DNA from: Minisyncoccota bacterium
Lineage (GTDB): Bacteria > Patescibacteriota > Microgenomatia > UBA1400 > PJMF01
Direction of reading: 5' to 3'
NCBI GenBank assembly: GCA_029881675.1
Contig: JAOUMD010000007.1
Location: 1 to 41,635, forward strand
Length of the DNA: 41,635 bases
The translations under genes were made by a program, and so were the position numbers. The notes beneath the pieces are model-generated. The model worked only from the letters and a program-made list of their open reading frames with translations. It made no database searches and was not told where the DNA came from. The stretch's first letter is position 1. Every line of letters begins with the position of its first letter. This document shows positions 32,549-40,539 of the stretch, one piece after another.

Positions 32549-34167
32549 TCAATAAGTTGGTAATATTGGGATGAGAAGTTTTTATAACTTGAGTTCTCTG
32601 ATCCTTTTAGTAATACTAATTCTACCTTGGAATCTTTAAGATGTTTAACTACTTCTTTATCATCTAAATTGTTAGAAATAGTATGCCAAAGGGTTTCCCT
32701 TTCAGGTGGAGCAAAACCACTAAAACCGTTATAAAGATTCTTTTGATGATAGCTTTGATATAAGAGCCGGTCTGCTTCCTTATAATAGTCATCATATTGA
32801 CTCCAAACATACGTAGGAAACTCAGCTAAAATTCTCTCTGGTCTGTTTTTAATTATTTGGTAGATAGGAGGAAGCTTAGTATTTACAGCTAGTAATTCTA
32901 ATGAAGGAACTTGAGTAAACCACAATAAAAAAGTAGTCAGAACTATTAATAAATTGATAAAAATATTTTTATTTTTTTGATTCAACCCAACATTATTTAC
33001 TAAATATCCAATGGTAAGAGACAAGCCAAAGGCAAAAATAACAATCCATCTTGAACTAGCTCTAAATGCTTTAAATCCAGGAACTATGTAATAGAAAAAT
33101 AAGTATGGTAATGGGAGCGGTAAATTAAATATTTTGAAAGTTTCTCCACTCACTTTAATGACAGGTCCTAGCATTAGGGTGGCACCCAGAATAGTAAAGG
33201 AGATAAAGAGCCAAAAGTATTCTGGTAATATTCTTTTTTTATTTGCTGATTTATTATTTTTGTTTGTTTTTATATTTATAAAAAAAAGTATCACCAATAA
33301 AGTAATGTAAAAAAGCATTTCTGTTGTAAAAAAGATATTTAAAGAATGAGCAAAATGGGCGCTGTCTCTGATTGTTCTGGTGTAATTAAATTGAGAGCTG
33401 ACTTTGAAGTATGGAAGATAAAAAAAACTAGTTAATAATCCTATCCCTAAAGTATAAGTTGAGATAATAAATTTATTTTTCCAAAGAGTAAGTCTAATTT
33501 TCTTATTAAATAAACTAACTAAGCTCATCATCACAATAAATAATCCAGACATTGGTGAGTTGAGAATTTGATAAAGAGCCGCAAGACTGGTTAGTGTTAA
33601 GTATTTTAACTTCTGAGTATTTATAAACTTTAATAAAAAGAGAAAGAAAAAGGGAATTCCTGCTATTAAGAAAGATTGAAGATGGACAATATATGCAAAG
33701 TGCATACTAGAAAATGCAAAGATGACGGCAGAAAGTGTCGCAACTTTTTTAGATTTAAATAGATAATGCCCTAACAAGTATTGACCCCAGAAAACAAATA
33801 GACTACCTATAAATAAATGAAAATTATGGTTAATGATGAGCCACTGTAAATAATTTCTATTAAGGATAGTTTGATTATCAATTAAAGATGAAGTGGTTTT
33901 CTCTATTAAAACTAATGGTAAATTTAACAGAGCTGTTGAAAAGAATAGATCAGAATAGCCAATTGTATTCTGATAAGGATGGAAAAATGGTGGGTTAAAA
34001 AAGTTTTGTCCAGAAATTAAAGATTGGCTGCCCCAATTAATTAACCAAGAAATAAGTACCCCATCTTGTCTGGAAGTTAGGTGAGTTGAAAACTTATTAA
34101 GTAAAGGAAAAGTAAAAAAAACTGTGAGAACTAATCCTATTAAAAGTCCCCACAGTTTATTTTTCAT
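32512..34167 (-). CDS. Multi-pass membrane protein, YfhO/GT-C-like
   Basis: A 551-aa integral membrane protein with about 11 hydrophobic helices. After the first helix the loop has LTSRQDGVLISWLINWG, a position where GT-C enzymes keep an acidic residue. The C-terminal 100 residues are soluble (RPERILAEFPTYVWSQYDDY, then LYNGFSGFAPPERETLWH), similar to the periplasmic end of YfhO-like proteins. Probably transfers a sugar from a lipid carrier. It is co-directional and overlapping with the DUF4012 gene, suggesting joint work at the surface. Confidence 0.7.
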   Translation of the reverse strand: MKNKLWGLLIGLVLTVFFTFPLLNKFSTHLTSRQDGVLISWLINWGSQSLISGQNFFNPPFFHPYQNTIGYSDLFFSTALLNLPLVLIEKTTSSLIDNQTILNRNYLQWLIINHNFHLFIGSLFVFWGQYLLGHYLFKSKKVATLSAVIFAFSSMHFAYIVHLQSFLIAGIPFFFLFLLKFINTQKLKYLTLTSLAALYQILNSPMSGLFIVMMSLVSLFNKKIRLTLWKNKFIISTYTLGIGLLTSFFYLPYFKVSSQFNYTRTIRDSAHFAHSLNIFFTTEMLFYITLLVILFFINIKTNKNNKSANKKRILPEYFWLFISFTILGATLMLGPVIKVSGETFKIFNLPLPLPYLFFYYIVPGFKAFRASSRWIVIFAFGLSLTIGYLVNNVGLNQKNKNIFINLLIVLTTFLLWFTQVPSLELLAVNTKLPPIYQIIKNRPERILAEFPTYVWSQYDDYYKEADRLLYQSYHQKNLYNGFSGFAPPERETLWHTISNNLDDKEVVKHLKDSKVELVLLKGSENSSYKNFSSQYYQLIECIDQDCLYYLR

Positions 34168-34197
34168 TTATTTATGCCCCTGAGGGTATATTTTTTT

Positions 34198-34893
34198 CTA
34201 TTGATGAGTGGCAGTAATGATTTTATCTCCTTTTTCAATTTGCATTAAAATATCTAATCCTTCAGATACTTTACCAAAAACAGCATGTTTACCATCTAAC
34301 CAAGGTGTCGCAAGGTGAGTGATAAAGATTTGGCTTCCACCAGTGTTTGGACCTGAGTTTGCCATTGATAAGATTCCTGGTCCGTCATGCTTTAAAGAAT
34401 CATTAAATTCATCTTTAATTTTATATCCTGGACCACCAGTACCCCAGAGTTGTTCTGCATTAGGTTGTTTTGTAAGAGGATCACCAACTTGTGCCATAAA
34501 ATCTGGAATAACTCTATGGAAGATAATGTCATTATAAAATCCTGAGTCAACTAGGTCTAAGAAGTTTGCTGTAGTAAGAGGTACCTCTTCTGTATAAAGA
34601 TCAATAACGATGTCACCTTTTGTGGTAGAAAAAGTAACTGTTTTTGAGTCAATCTTTTTGAAGTCCTCAATTTCTTTAAATTCATTCATAGTTTTTTGTT
34701 TATCCTCTACTTGTGTTGAATCAGTGGCTTGTGACTCTGGAGGGTTGGTTTCTAATCTACTTAATATTGATTCTGAACCTGATTTTATAGTCTGATTGTC
34801 ATTTTGTGAAGATGTACAGGCAGAAAAAATTAGGCTGGAGAAAATAATTACGGATAATAATCCTAATTGTCTGGTTTTTTTGTTCATATTCAT
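34198..34893 (-). CDS. Peptidyl-prolyl cis-trans isomerase, cyclophilin-type lipoprotein
   Basis: Extracytoplasmic foldase. The signal peptide ends in a lipobox (SLIFSAC, Cys26). A Ser/Thr-rich linker follows, then a cyclophilin domain (about residues 85-225) with FHRVIPDFMAQVGDP, GPGILSMANSGPNTGGSQIFIT and TPWLDGKHAVFGKV. The Arg of FHRVI, the Phe-Met of DFMAQ and the His of DGKHAVFG, all active-site residues, are present. The loop after the catalytic Arg is short, as in bacterial cyclophilins. A TAAGTT box 6 nt before the first ATG may drive it, divergent from the CAP-domain gene. Confidence 0.95.
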   Translation of the reverse strand: MNMNKKTRQLGLLSVIIFSSLIFSACTSSQNDNQTIKSGSESILSRLETNPPESQATDSTQVEDKQKTMNEFKEIEDFKKIDSKTVTFSTTKGDIVIDLYTEEVPLTTANFLDLVDSGFYNDIIFHRVIPDFMAQVGDPLTKQPNAEQLWGTGGPGYKIKDEFNDSLKHDGPGILSMANSGPNTGGSQIFITHLATPWLDGKHAVFGKVSEGLDILMQIEKGDKIITATHQ

Positions 34894-34932
34894 AACTTAT
34901 TGATGATAACCATTTTTGGCAAGTATTAAATC

Positions 34933-34961
34933 TTGCTTAGTCTTGAAATTGTCTTCATAAT
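34933..34961 (+). promoter_or_regulatory. Promoter of the CAP-domain gene
   Basis: TTGCTT (34933-34938), 17-nt spacer, CATAAT (34956-34961), with the ATG at 34977. It lies in the 83-nt region divergent from the cyclophilin gene. Confidence 0.65.
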
Positions 34962-34976
34962 GTAAGTTAAGTAGCT

Positions 34977-35954
34977 ATGAAAATTGGTTCTGTTATTTAT
35001 CATCTATTCCATCCGCAAAGGTCTAATAATCATAGACCAAGGGTTTTGCACTCTAAAGCATTTTCTTATTTATCTCTTGTCGCATTAGGTTTTGTTGGAC
35101 TCTTAAATGGTCTGATGTCTGGCTCAAGTAACTTAGGCTATGTTTTAGGATATGCCTCTAGCATTACTCCGTCTCAGGTTGTCGCATTAACTAATGCTGA
35201 AAGAGCAAGAGCTGGCTTAGCTCCTCTGACTGTAAATAGTAAGCTAACTAGTGCTGCACTTTCCAAAGGTCAGGATATGTTTAATGATCAATATTGGGCA
35301 CACATTGCTCCAGATGGTAAAGAGCCATGGAGTTTTATCGGTGAGTCTGGATACACATACAGGGTGGCTGGAGAAAATCTTGCTAGAGACTTTTCAAATA
35401 GCACTGACATGATGGGAGCTTGGATGCGTTCACCAACTCATAAAGCCAATATTGTGAATACCAGATATCAAGAAATAGGTATCGCAGTTATTGATGGAGT
35501 ACTTGGTGGACATGAGACTACCCTTGTTGTTCAGATGTTTGGTACTCCACAACAAGTTGCAGCCGTTGTTACCCCTACTGCACCAAAACCAGAAATAGTG
35601 CCTCAAGTAGAGGGTGTGGATGATGTCGTGGTGGAGCCACCTGTAAATGAAGAAAAGTTTTCAACATTTGTCTTAGAAGCTGAAGAATTATCTTTCTATG
35701 AGCCATCAGTTCTTTCTAGTGCACTGATTCCACAAGGTGAGTTTATAATTCCACCACTATTCTCTGCCCTTCAATTAACAAAAGCATTTTTCTTAGCAAT
35801 GATAATTATGATTGTCTTAACTCTAGTTTATGACGCCTTTATTATCGGTCACCGAAATACAACCAGAATGGTTGGTAAAAACTTAGCCCATATTATCTTT
35901 TTAGTTGGGGTTAGTTTCTTATTAATTTTCTTTAAAGGAGGTATAGTTGGATGA
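34977..35954 (+). CDS. CAP-domain (SCP/PR-1-like) surface protein with membrane segments
   Basis: A 325-aa protein. A first TM helix or signal anchor lies at residues about 30-48, followed by a CAP domain (about 60-195): VVALTNAERARAGLAPL, ALSKGQDMFNDQYWAHIAPDG, GENLARDFSN, AWMRSPTHKANIVNTRYQEIGIA. The two His residues (YWAH and PTHKAN) and two acidic residues of the CAP cavity are visible. A Pro/Val/Glu linker then leads to two C-terminal TM helices (LTKAFFLAMIIMIVLTLVYDAF and LAHIIFLVGVSFLLIFF). It overlaps the next small membrane gene by 4 nt (ATGA). Confidence 0.9.
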   Translation: MKIGSVIYHLFHPQRSNNHRPRVLHSKAFSYLSLVALGFVGLLNGLMSGSSNLGYVLGYASSITPSQVVALTNAERARAGLAPLTVNSKLTSAALSKGQDMFNDQYWAHIAPDGKEPWSFIGESGYTYRVAGENLARDFSNSTDMMGAWMRSPTHKANIVNTRYQEIGIAVIDGVLGGHETTLVVQMFGTPQQVAAVVTPTAPKPEIVPQVEGVDDVVVEPPVNEEKFSTFVLEAEELSFYEPSVLSSALIPQGEFIIPPLFSALQLTKAFFLAMIIMIVLTLVYDAFIIGHRNTTRMVGKNLAHIIFLVGVSFLLIFFKGGIVG

Positions 35955-36208
35955 TAGAAGAATTAAAAAGACACCGCTTAGCATACCTAGTTTTATCAGT
36001 TGGGATAATGATTTTTATTTTCTTATTTCTTGGGGCATGGCCAAATAAATTGATCCAAAGAATGGTGATAATAGGAATGTCGGTCTTTTATTTTTTGTGG
36101 GGAGTTTTGACTCACTTTAAGACAAGGACTATTACCAAAGAAGTCATTTATGAATATGGATCAGTCTCATTTCTTGCCGGCATTATTCTCTTTTTAATCA
36201 CATTATGA
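35951..36208 (+). CDS. Small three-TM membrane protein
   Basis: An 85-aa hydrophobic protein with three TM helices (LAYLVLSVGIMIFIFLFLGAW, MVIIGMSVFYFLWGVLTHF, VSFLAGIILFLITL). Its ATGA start overlaps the CAP gene stop, and an AGGAGG sequence lies shortly upstream inside the CAP gene, a very strong Shine-Dalgarno sequence. It is translationally coupled to the CAP protein. The function is unknown. Confidence 0.75.
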   Translation: MIEELKRHRLAYLVLSVGIMIFIFLFLGAWPNKLIQRMVIIGMSVFYFLWGVLTHFKTRTITKEVIYEYGSVSFLAGIILFLITL

Positions 36209-36260
36209 CAATCACTATGATATATTAGGGAACCTTATTAATTAGCTTTAAGATATTTTT

Positions 36261-36983
36261 ATGAAAGGTATTATTCTCGCAGGTGGCTCAGGTACAAGAC
36301 TTAGACCTCTAACCAGGGTTACAAGCAAACAACTTCTTCCGATTTATAACAAACCAATGATTTTCTATCCTTTGGAAACTTTGATGAAAGCTGGAATTAA
36401 AGAAATCCTAATCATTGTCGCTCCAGACCATGCTGGAGACTTTTTAAAGCTACTTGGTTCTGGTAAAGAATTTGGCTGTAAGTTTACTTATGAAATTCAA
36501 GACAAACCAGAAGGTTTAGCTCAAGCATTTATAATTGGTGAGAATTTTATTGGTGATGATAATGTCACTTTAATCTTAGGAGATAATCTTTACGAGGATG
36601 ATTTTAAAGACGATATTAGTAATTTTAAATCTGGTGGTAGAGTTTTTGCAAAAAAAGTTAATGATCCAAAGAGGTTTGGTGTTGTCGAATTTGATGATAA
36701 CCAAAAAGCCATTTCAATTGAAGAAAAACCAGAAAATCCAAAGTCAGATTTTGCTGTAACAGGTCTTTATATTTATGACAACACTGTTGTAGAAAAAGCC
36801 AAAGCATTAGACCCTTCCCCAAGAGGAGAATTAGAGATAACCGATCTTAATAATGTATATTTAAAAGAAGGAACTCTTGATGTCGCTTTTGTTGAAGGCA
36901 AATGGTTAGATACAGGGACTTTTGAATCTCTTCATGAAGCAATTCTCTTTGCTAGAGAGAGAGAATTAGCTAACAACAACTGA
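36261..36983 (+). CDS. rmlA: Glucose-1-phosphate thymidylyltransferase-like enzyme (RmlA family)
   Basis: Makes dTDP-glucose (or a related NDP-glucose) from glucose 1-phosphate, the entry to deoxysugars such as rhamnose. The 240-aa sequence is a compact Rml[33 protein letters not shown] with the Arg and Lys active-site residues, [49 protein letters not shown] and GKWLDTGT. It lacks the C-terminal extension of the 290-aa RmlA, as short archaeal and bacterial forms do. A TAAGAT box ends exactly 6 nt before the ATG. No rmlBCD genes are in the window. Confidence 0.88.
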   Translation: MKGIILAGGSGTRLRPLTRVTSKQLLPIYNKPMIFYPLETLMKAGIKEILIIVAPDHAGDFLKLLGSGKEFGCKFTYEIQDKPEGLAQAFIIGENFIGDDNVTLILGDNLYEDDFKDDISNFKSGGRVFAKKVNDPKRFGVVEFDDNQKAISIEEKPENPKSDFAVTGLYIYDNTVVEKAKALDPSPRGELEITDLNNVYLKEGTLDVAFVEGKWLDTGTFESLHEAILFARERELANNN

Positions 36984-37010
36984 TCCAATTTAGGTTAGAA
37001 TAAAATAAGG

Positions 37011-37811
37011 ATGAAAAAATTAGTATTTTCACTACTAGTATTATTGTTGTTATTTAGCCCTGTAGTTGTAACTGCAGCTTCTCCAATTATTTCTCAAAAA
37101 GAATCAATCATTGATGAGATTGCTGAAGTAAGACGTTCATATAAAGGACAATTAGCTGAGTATCGTCAGGCTAATGATCAATTTATCATTGCCAAAGGAC
37201 AATATGAAAAGCTCAATACTCTTGCCTCACTTGAAGTCGCTGTTCAAGATGTGAGGAAGGTTTTGTCACTTAGAGATCAAGTTCTCCTTTCCTATCTTAA
37301 GATTATTGAATTAGAGCTTTTAGAAGCTGATGGAATTAATCTTGAAGAAAAAACAATTGCTCTTGAAGAGACTAAAGATCTTCAAAGAGACTTCTTAGCT
37401 CATAAAGATCTTGTTGATAATGCTATTGATAGAGTGGCTGTAAATCAGGTTGCTGATGACTTTGAGTTGCTTTCTCCTAGAATTACTAGTTTAAGTAGTT
37501 ATGCCTCAGCTCTGCTTCGTGTTGGAAAACTCCAGACCATCTATGATCAATCTTTGACTCTAGTTGAAGCTACTGATCCACGTAACTTAACTGATGAACC
37601 ATCACTTAAGTTAAATGAAAAGATTAGAGCACATAATGAAATTAAAAACTTAATGACTACACTAGATTTTAATTTAAATTTTGTTTGGGATGAGATCAAA
37701 GACTCAAGAATCACTCAGCAACCTTCCGAGACAAATAAACTTAATGCAAGTATCTATGCTAGTCTTGCTCAGGTATTGGCATTTTTAGAAGAAATATTAT
37801 TAGACAAATGA
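37011..37811 (+). CDS. Secreted alpha-helical (coiled-coil) protein of unknown function
   Basis: A 266-aa protein that I do not recognise. Residues 1-22 are a signal peptide (LVFSLLVLLLLFSPVVVTAA). The rest appears almost entirely helical with heptad-like stretches (KESIIDEIAEVRRSYKGQLAEYRQ, LLEADGINLEEKTIALEETKDLQRDF), so it may be a rod-shaped periplasmic or surface protein. There are no cysteines. AAGG lies just before the ATG. It overlaps the next gene by 4 nt (ATGA), suggesting a common complex with the TM protein. Confidence 0.75.
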   Translation: MKKLVFSLLVLLLLFSPVVVTAASPIISQKESIIDEIAEVRRSYKGQLAEYRQANDQFIIAKGQYEKLNTLASLEVAVQDVRKVLSLRDQVLLSYLKIIELELLEADGINLEEKTIALEETKDLQRDFLAHKDLVDNAIDRVAVNQVADDFELLSPRITSLSSYASALLRVGKLQTIYDQSLTLVEATDPRNLTDEPSLKLNEKIRAHNEIKNLMTTLDFNLNFVWDEIKDSRITQQPSETNKLNASIYASLAQVLAFLEEILLDK

Positions 37812-38200
37812 TAGATAATAACGATTCAAACCAGACTCAATTTGCTTCTCAGGAACCTATTATGGAAGGTTTAGCTAGTTATGCAGATCCAGTTATCCCA
37901 CAGGAGACTCAGCCAAAGAAAAAAAATAGTAAATTAATTCTCATTGGTATCATTGGATTTGTTCTCTTGATTGTATTTGTTTTATTGTTAATCTTAATTA
38001 AAGCTATGTCTTCAACCAAAAAGGTTGTTGTAGATGACAATGGAAATATCATTGAAACTATAAATGGTGAGATTGACCCATTACTAAATGAGGTTTATAT
38101 CTTAGCTGAAGATTTAGAAGAAGGTGATCCTTCTTTAAATACTATTCCCTTCCCTCCTGTTGATATGGAGTTAAGACTTGATCCTCCAAGGAGAAAATAA
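37808..38200 (+). CDS. Single-pass membrane protein of unknown function
   Basis: A 130-aa protein. A soluble, Gln/Asn/Ser-rich N-terminus of about 42 residues precedes one TM helix (LILIGIIGFVLLIVFVLLLILI), then an acidic extracellular part ending PPRRK. Its ATGA overlap with the coiled-coil protein gene suggests coupled translation and a joint function. I do not recognise a family. Confidence 0.7.
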   Translation: MIDNNDSNQTQFASQEPIMEGLASYADPVIPQETQPKKKNSKLILIGIIGFVLLIVFVLLLILIKAMSSTKKVVVDDNGNIIETINGEIDPLLNEVYILAEDLEEGDPSLNTIPFPPVDMELRLDPPRRK

Positions 38201-38220
38201 ATTTAAAAAGTTATTTATAA

Positions 38221-38249
38221 TTGATTTTTCAGTCTTTTTATCTTATAAT
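38221..38249 (+). promoter_or_regulatory. Promoter of the 63-aa membrane protein gene
   Basis: TTGATT (38221-38226), 17-nt spacer, TATAAT (38244-38249). It lies after the previous stop and fixes the start at 38283, not the track's 38178. Confidence 0.85.
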
Positions 38250-38282
38250 GTTTTTTCTGTTTGTAGAGATGGGACATATCTA

Positions 38283-38474
38283 ATGTCTAGATACAGATAT
38301 ACGAAGAAGAAGATGACTGATGAAGAACTGAGCAACAGGGCAATCTCTGTTGCAGCAGTTACAATGCTTGCAGCACTATTTGCAGTATTCTTATGTTTAA
38401 TGTTAAGTAGTTTCTGGCCATTTGTGATTGTGTTCATTCTGTTTTCTATCTGGTTTATCTTCTTCCTCCCATAA
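38283..38474 (+). CDS. Small two-TM membrane protein of unknown function
   Basis: A 63-aa protein starting MSRYRYTKKKMTDEEL. The longer ORF start in the track (38178) lies upstream of this gene's own promoter and inside the previous gene, so it is not used. The basic N-terminus is followed by two close TM helices (ISVAAVTMLAALFAVFLCLML and FWPFVIVFILFSIWFIFFL). A strong terminator follows the stop, so this is a self-contained unit. The function is unknown. Confidence 0.75.
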   Translation: MSRYRYTKKKMTDEELSNRAISVAAVTMLAALFAVFLCLMLSSFWPFVIVFILFSIWFIFFLP

Positions 38475-38483
38475 AATCAAATT

Positions 38484-38509
38484 AAGGCGGTGTCTAAGCC
38501 GCCTTTTTT
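38484..38509 (+). terminator. Intrinsic terminator of the 63-aa gene
   Basis: AAGGCGG (38484-38490) pairs with CCGCCTT (38499-38505), with a T-run to 38509. Confidence 0.93.
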
Positions 38510-38513
38510 GTAC

Positions 38514-38535
38514 AAAAAAACCACCTTATGGTGGT
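38514..38535 (-). terminator. Intrinsic terminator of tRNA-Ile
   Basis: On the minus strand ACCACC pairs with GGTGGT (38535-38520), followed by seven Ts. It ends the tRNA-Ile transcript 6 nt after its CCA end. Confidence 0.85.
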
Positions 38536-38540
38536 CTTTA

Positions 38541-38617
38541 TGGTGGGTGTACTTGGAATCGAACCGAGGACCTCAGTCTTATCAGGACTGCGCTCTAACC
38601 AACTGAGCTACACACCC
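38541..38617 (-). tRNA. tRNA-Ile (GAU), CCA encoded
   Basis: The minus strand begins GGGTGTGTAGCTCAGTTGG and has a complete cloverleaf: acceptor stem GGGTGTG with TACACCC (one G-U), D-arm GCTC/GAGC, anticodon stem CAGTC/GACTG with loop CTGATAA (anticodon GAT) and T-arm with GGTTCGATTCC. The discriminator base is A and CCA follows directly in the DNA (38543-38541). Confidence 0.95.
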
Positions 38618-38628
38618 ATGAGACATAT

Positions 38629-38657
38629 ATTTTATCACATCTAGTGCAAATGCTAAA
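38629..38657 (-). promoter_or_regulatory. Probable promoter of tRNA-Ile
   Basis: Minus strand: TTTAGC (38657-38652), 17-nt spacer ending TGA, TAAAAT (38634-38629). The -35 box is weak; the extended -10 is better. Confidence 0.5.
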
Positions 38658-38659
38658 AC

Positions 38660-39628
38660 CTAGTTTTTAAGGACCTTTTTATAAGCACTATATTGTTTTG
38701 TAGGAAGAGAGTGGCGATCAATAAAGCCAAAGCCTGAAAATGGTCCAGGATCCCCTCTCAGAATAAAAGGAGTGACTGCTATGACCCTATCATCAGACCA
38801 GATGTGATCAGTAGCATATTGATAGTAGTAGTCAAGCCAACGGCTAGTAAAAGCATTATTTAACCAGCCAGTTTCGGTAATAAATACTTTAAAGTCTTTG
38901 TTTATATTTCTTTTTAAATAATCAAGTTCATATTTAAAGCCATGTAGAGAGTTTTGTGCATTCCTTAGTGGTGATGAAATAAACCCTGGATTTGGATATG
39001 AGTGGGAATTCCAGTAATCAATATTATCAAATATATCTTTATCTTCTTGAAGCATTTGGCCAATATAGTTAAATGCTTCCATGGTCAAAAAGCCATTTGG
39101 AGCAGCAAGGTCCATGCCAGCTGGTAATACTTTATAGTTTTTATCTTCTGTATGTGCCCAGTCTGCAGTAAATTTTAATATTCTTGTGTAGTGAGAAGGA
39201 TCAAGTTTTCCACCAAATTCACTCTTATGATTTGGTTCATTGAACACAATAATATATTTTTCATCGTGGGGCCATTCAAATTGTGAGAGGAAAGTAATTT
39301 GATCAATTATATTTTTCCTAGTGGGAATTGTCCAACTCTTACCATCAAATTCACTGACTAACCTAACAATAGGAATTATTTTTTTTTCTTTTGATTCTTT
39401 AAAAAATGTTTCCCAATCTTTTACTCTGGATAGATCGTTAAGAGCGAGTGTAATTGTGACATAAGCGGATTTATCATTATCGGGAATAGATAATAAGCGG
39501 TGAGCATCATCAAGTTCCCTTGGGTCTAATATATGGATACCCCCTTTACTTCCAAGTTGAGCAAAAGAAGACGTCACACTGAGTGTAAAAAAGAAAGTGA
39601 CCAGTAGTAGTCTTATTATTAGTTTCAC
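38660..39628 (-). CDS. Secreted glycoside hydrolase-like protein, clan GH-A fold
   Basis: A 322-aa protein. Residues 1-23 are a signal peptide (GTG start; LLLVTFFFTLSVTSSFAQ). The domain is a beta/alpha barrel in outline: strands IIPIVRLV, KYIIVFNEPN and VFITETGW. Clan GH-A signature residues are present: the acid/base Glu131 in FNEPN and the nucleophile Glu252 in ITETGW. HSYPNPG and the C-terminal VTPFILRGDPGPFSGFGF fit the barrel end. The substrate is unknown; a cell-wall or surface glycan is plausible. It starts only 33 nt from the divergent lysozyme-like gene, so the two probably share regulation. Confidence 0.85.
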   Translation of the reverse strand: MKLIIRLLLVTFFFTLSVTSSFAQLGSKGGIHILDPRELDDAHRLLSIPDNDKSAYVTITLALNDLSRVKDWETFFKESKEKKIIPIVRLVSEFDGKSWTIPTRKNIIDQITFLSQFEWPHDEKYIIVFNEPNHKSEFGGKLDPSHYTRILKFTADWAHTEDKNYKVLPAGMDLAAPNGFLTMEAFNYIGQMLQEDKDIFDNIDYWNSHSYPNPGFISSPLRNAQNSLHGFKYELDYLKRNINKDFKVFITETGWLNNAFTSRWLDYYYQYATDHIWSDDRVIAVTPFILRGDPGPFSGFGFIDRHSLPTKQYSAYKKVLKN

Positions 39629-39661
39629 TATATTTATGCTTTTTGATATACTCCATTTTAA

Positions 39662-40360
39662 ATGAAGAAAATATTTGTTGTTTTTGCCTGGAGCTTACTT
39701 TCTGTTGGAGTACTACTTACTAGTGCTGCCACATTGATTGTATATAACCAATATCAACAAAAAGTTACTCAGGATAACTCTATTCTACCTTCCTCTAACT
39801 CTGATTCACAGATTGCAATATTAGATAATAATGGTGAGGTCAAAGGAGTTGAAGCAGTCATAGAGACACAAGATGCTAGAGAGATTATTGTAGCAAATTT
39901 CTTAGAAAGACATAATTCTCCAATGAAGCCATATGAATTTTATGGTGCAAGATTAGTTGAGATAGCCGACAAGAATGGTTTAGATTTTAGGCTAATGCCA
40001 GCTATTTCGATGCAAGAGAGTAACTTGTGTAAAAATACAAATCCAGGTGCACCCCATAATTGTCTTGGTTTTGGGATACATAAGCGAGGAACATTAGATT
40101 TTGATACATATGAAGCTGGATTTGAACGTGCAGCAAGAGAAATTAAGGAGAGATATGTTGATATTGGTTTAGAAACCCCAGAACAAATAATGAGAAAATA
40201 TACACCAAGTAGCAATGGAAGTTGGGCTGAGTCAGTTAAACAATGGATGGCTGAAATGCGTTACGATGATCGAGACAAAGGTAGAACATTAAAGACAAAT
40301 GATAATGTTCTTGAGTTAGCTCGTCCTTCTACCCCAGCTGCAGAAATTACCCAAGAATAA
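39662..40360 (+). CDS. Membrane-anchored lysozyme/glucosaminidase-like protein
   Basis: A 232-aa protein. An N-terminal TM anchor or signal peptide (residues about 4-28) precedes a linker, and then a domain with the lysozyme-like fold: GLDFRLMPAISMQESNLC with Glu119 as catalytic-acid candidate, PHNCLGFGIHKRGTLDF, YEAGFERAAREIKERYVDIG, and WAESVKQWMAEM. The CxxxxxxxC pair (NLCK...PHNC) may form a disulfide. This pattern occurs in Patescibacterial glucosaminidase or transglycosylase-like proteins. It is divergent from a GH-A-like gene; both may remodel the envelope. TATACT lies 9 nt before the ATG. Confidence 0.8.
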   Translation: MKKIFVVFAWSLLSVGVLLTSAATLIVYNQYQQKVTQDNSILPSSNSDSQIAILDNNGEVKGVEAVIETQDAREIIVANFLERHNSPMKPYEFYGARLVEIADKNGLDFRLMPAISMQESNLCKNTNPGAPHNCLGFGIHKRGTLDFDTYEAGFERAAREIKERYVDIGLETPEQIMRKYTPSSNGSWAESVKQWMAEMRYDDRDKGRTLKTNDNVLELARPSTPAAEITQE

Positions 40361-40388
40361 ACATTAGGCCGATATAGTTAATTACAGT

Positions 40389-40417
40389 TTGACATATTTA
40401 CTGCGTATTGCTATAAT
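40389..40417 (+). promoter_or_regulatory. Consensus promoter of a small RNA
   Basis: TTGACA (40389-40394), 17-nt spacer, TATAAT (40412-40417): a perfect sigma70-type promoter, the strongest in the window. No ORF starts within the next 250 nt. Confidence 0.93.
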
Positions 40418-40423
40418 ACGGTT

Positions 40424-40498
40424 ATCTAAGAAGGTTTTTCCCTCACCGGGAGTTTCGTTCTTAGCCAAAAGAGTCTCACTATTAGGTGGGATTTTTTT
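40424..40498 (+). ncRNA. Candidate small structured RNA, about 75 nt
   Basis: The transcript predicted from the consensus promoter runs to a terminator at 40474-40498. It has an outer stem CTAAGAA (40426-40432) with TTCTTAG (40458-40464), enclosing a TCCC/GGGA hairpin (40439-40442 with 40448-40451, loop TCACC), a single-stranded linker (CCAAAAGAG) and the terminator hairpin. There is no ORF. I do not recognise SRP RNA, 6S or a riboswitch motif. Function unknown. Confidence 0.7.
40474..40498 (+). terminator. Intrinsic terminator of the small RNA
   Basis: TCTCAC (40474-40479) pairs with GTGGGA (40486-40491, one G-U), followed by seven Ts. Confidence 0.9.
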
Positions 40499-40505
40499 GT
40501 GGTCT

Positions 40506-40516
40506 CTTGATATAAT
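40506..40516 (+). promoter_or_regulatory. Extended -10 promoter element for tRNA-Leu
   Basis: TTGATATAAT contains TATAAT (40511-40516) with the upstream TGA of an extended -10. A clear -35 box is not seen. The expected start is about 17 nt before the tRNA. Confidence 0.6.
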
Positions 40517-40539
40517 ACATATCTAGATTCACTTCAAAT

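Noticed and set aside
38178-38282. N-terminal extension of the 63-aa membrane protein
   Set aside because: It begins inside the previous gene and upstream of a TTGATT-17-TATAAT promoter.
40424-40498. Signal recognition particle RNA or 6S RNA
   Set aside because: The SRP core loop sequence (GGAAGGAAGCAGCC-like) is absent and the length is far below 6S.
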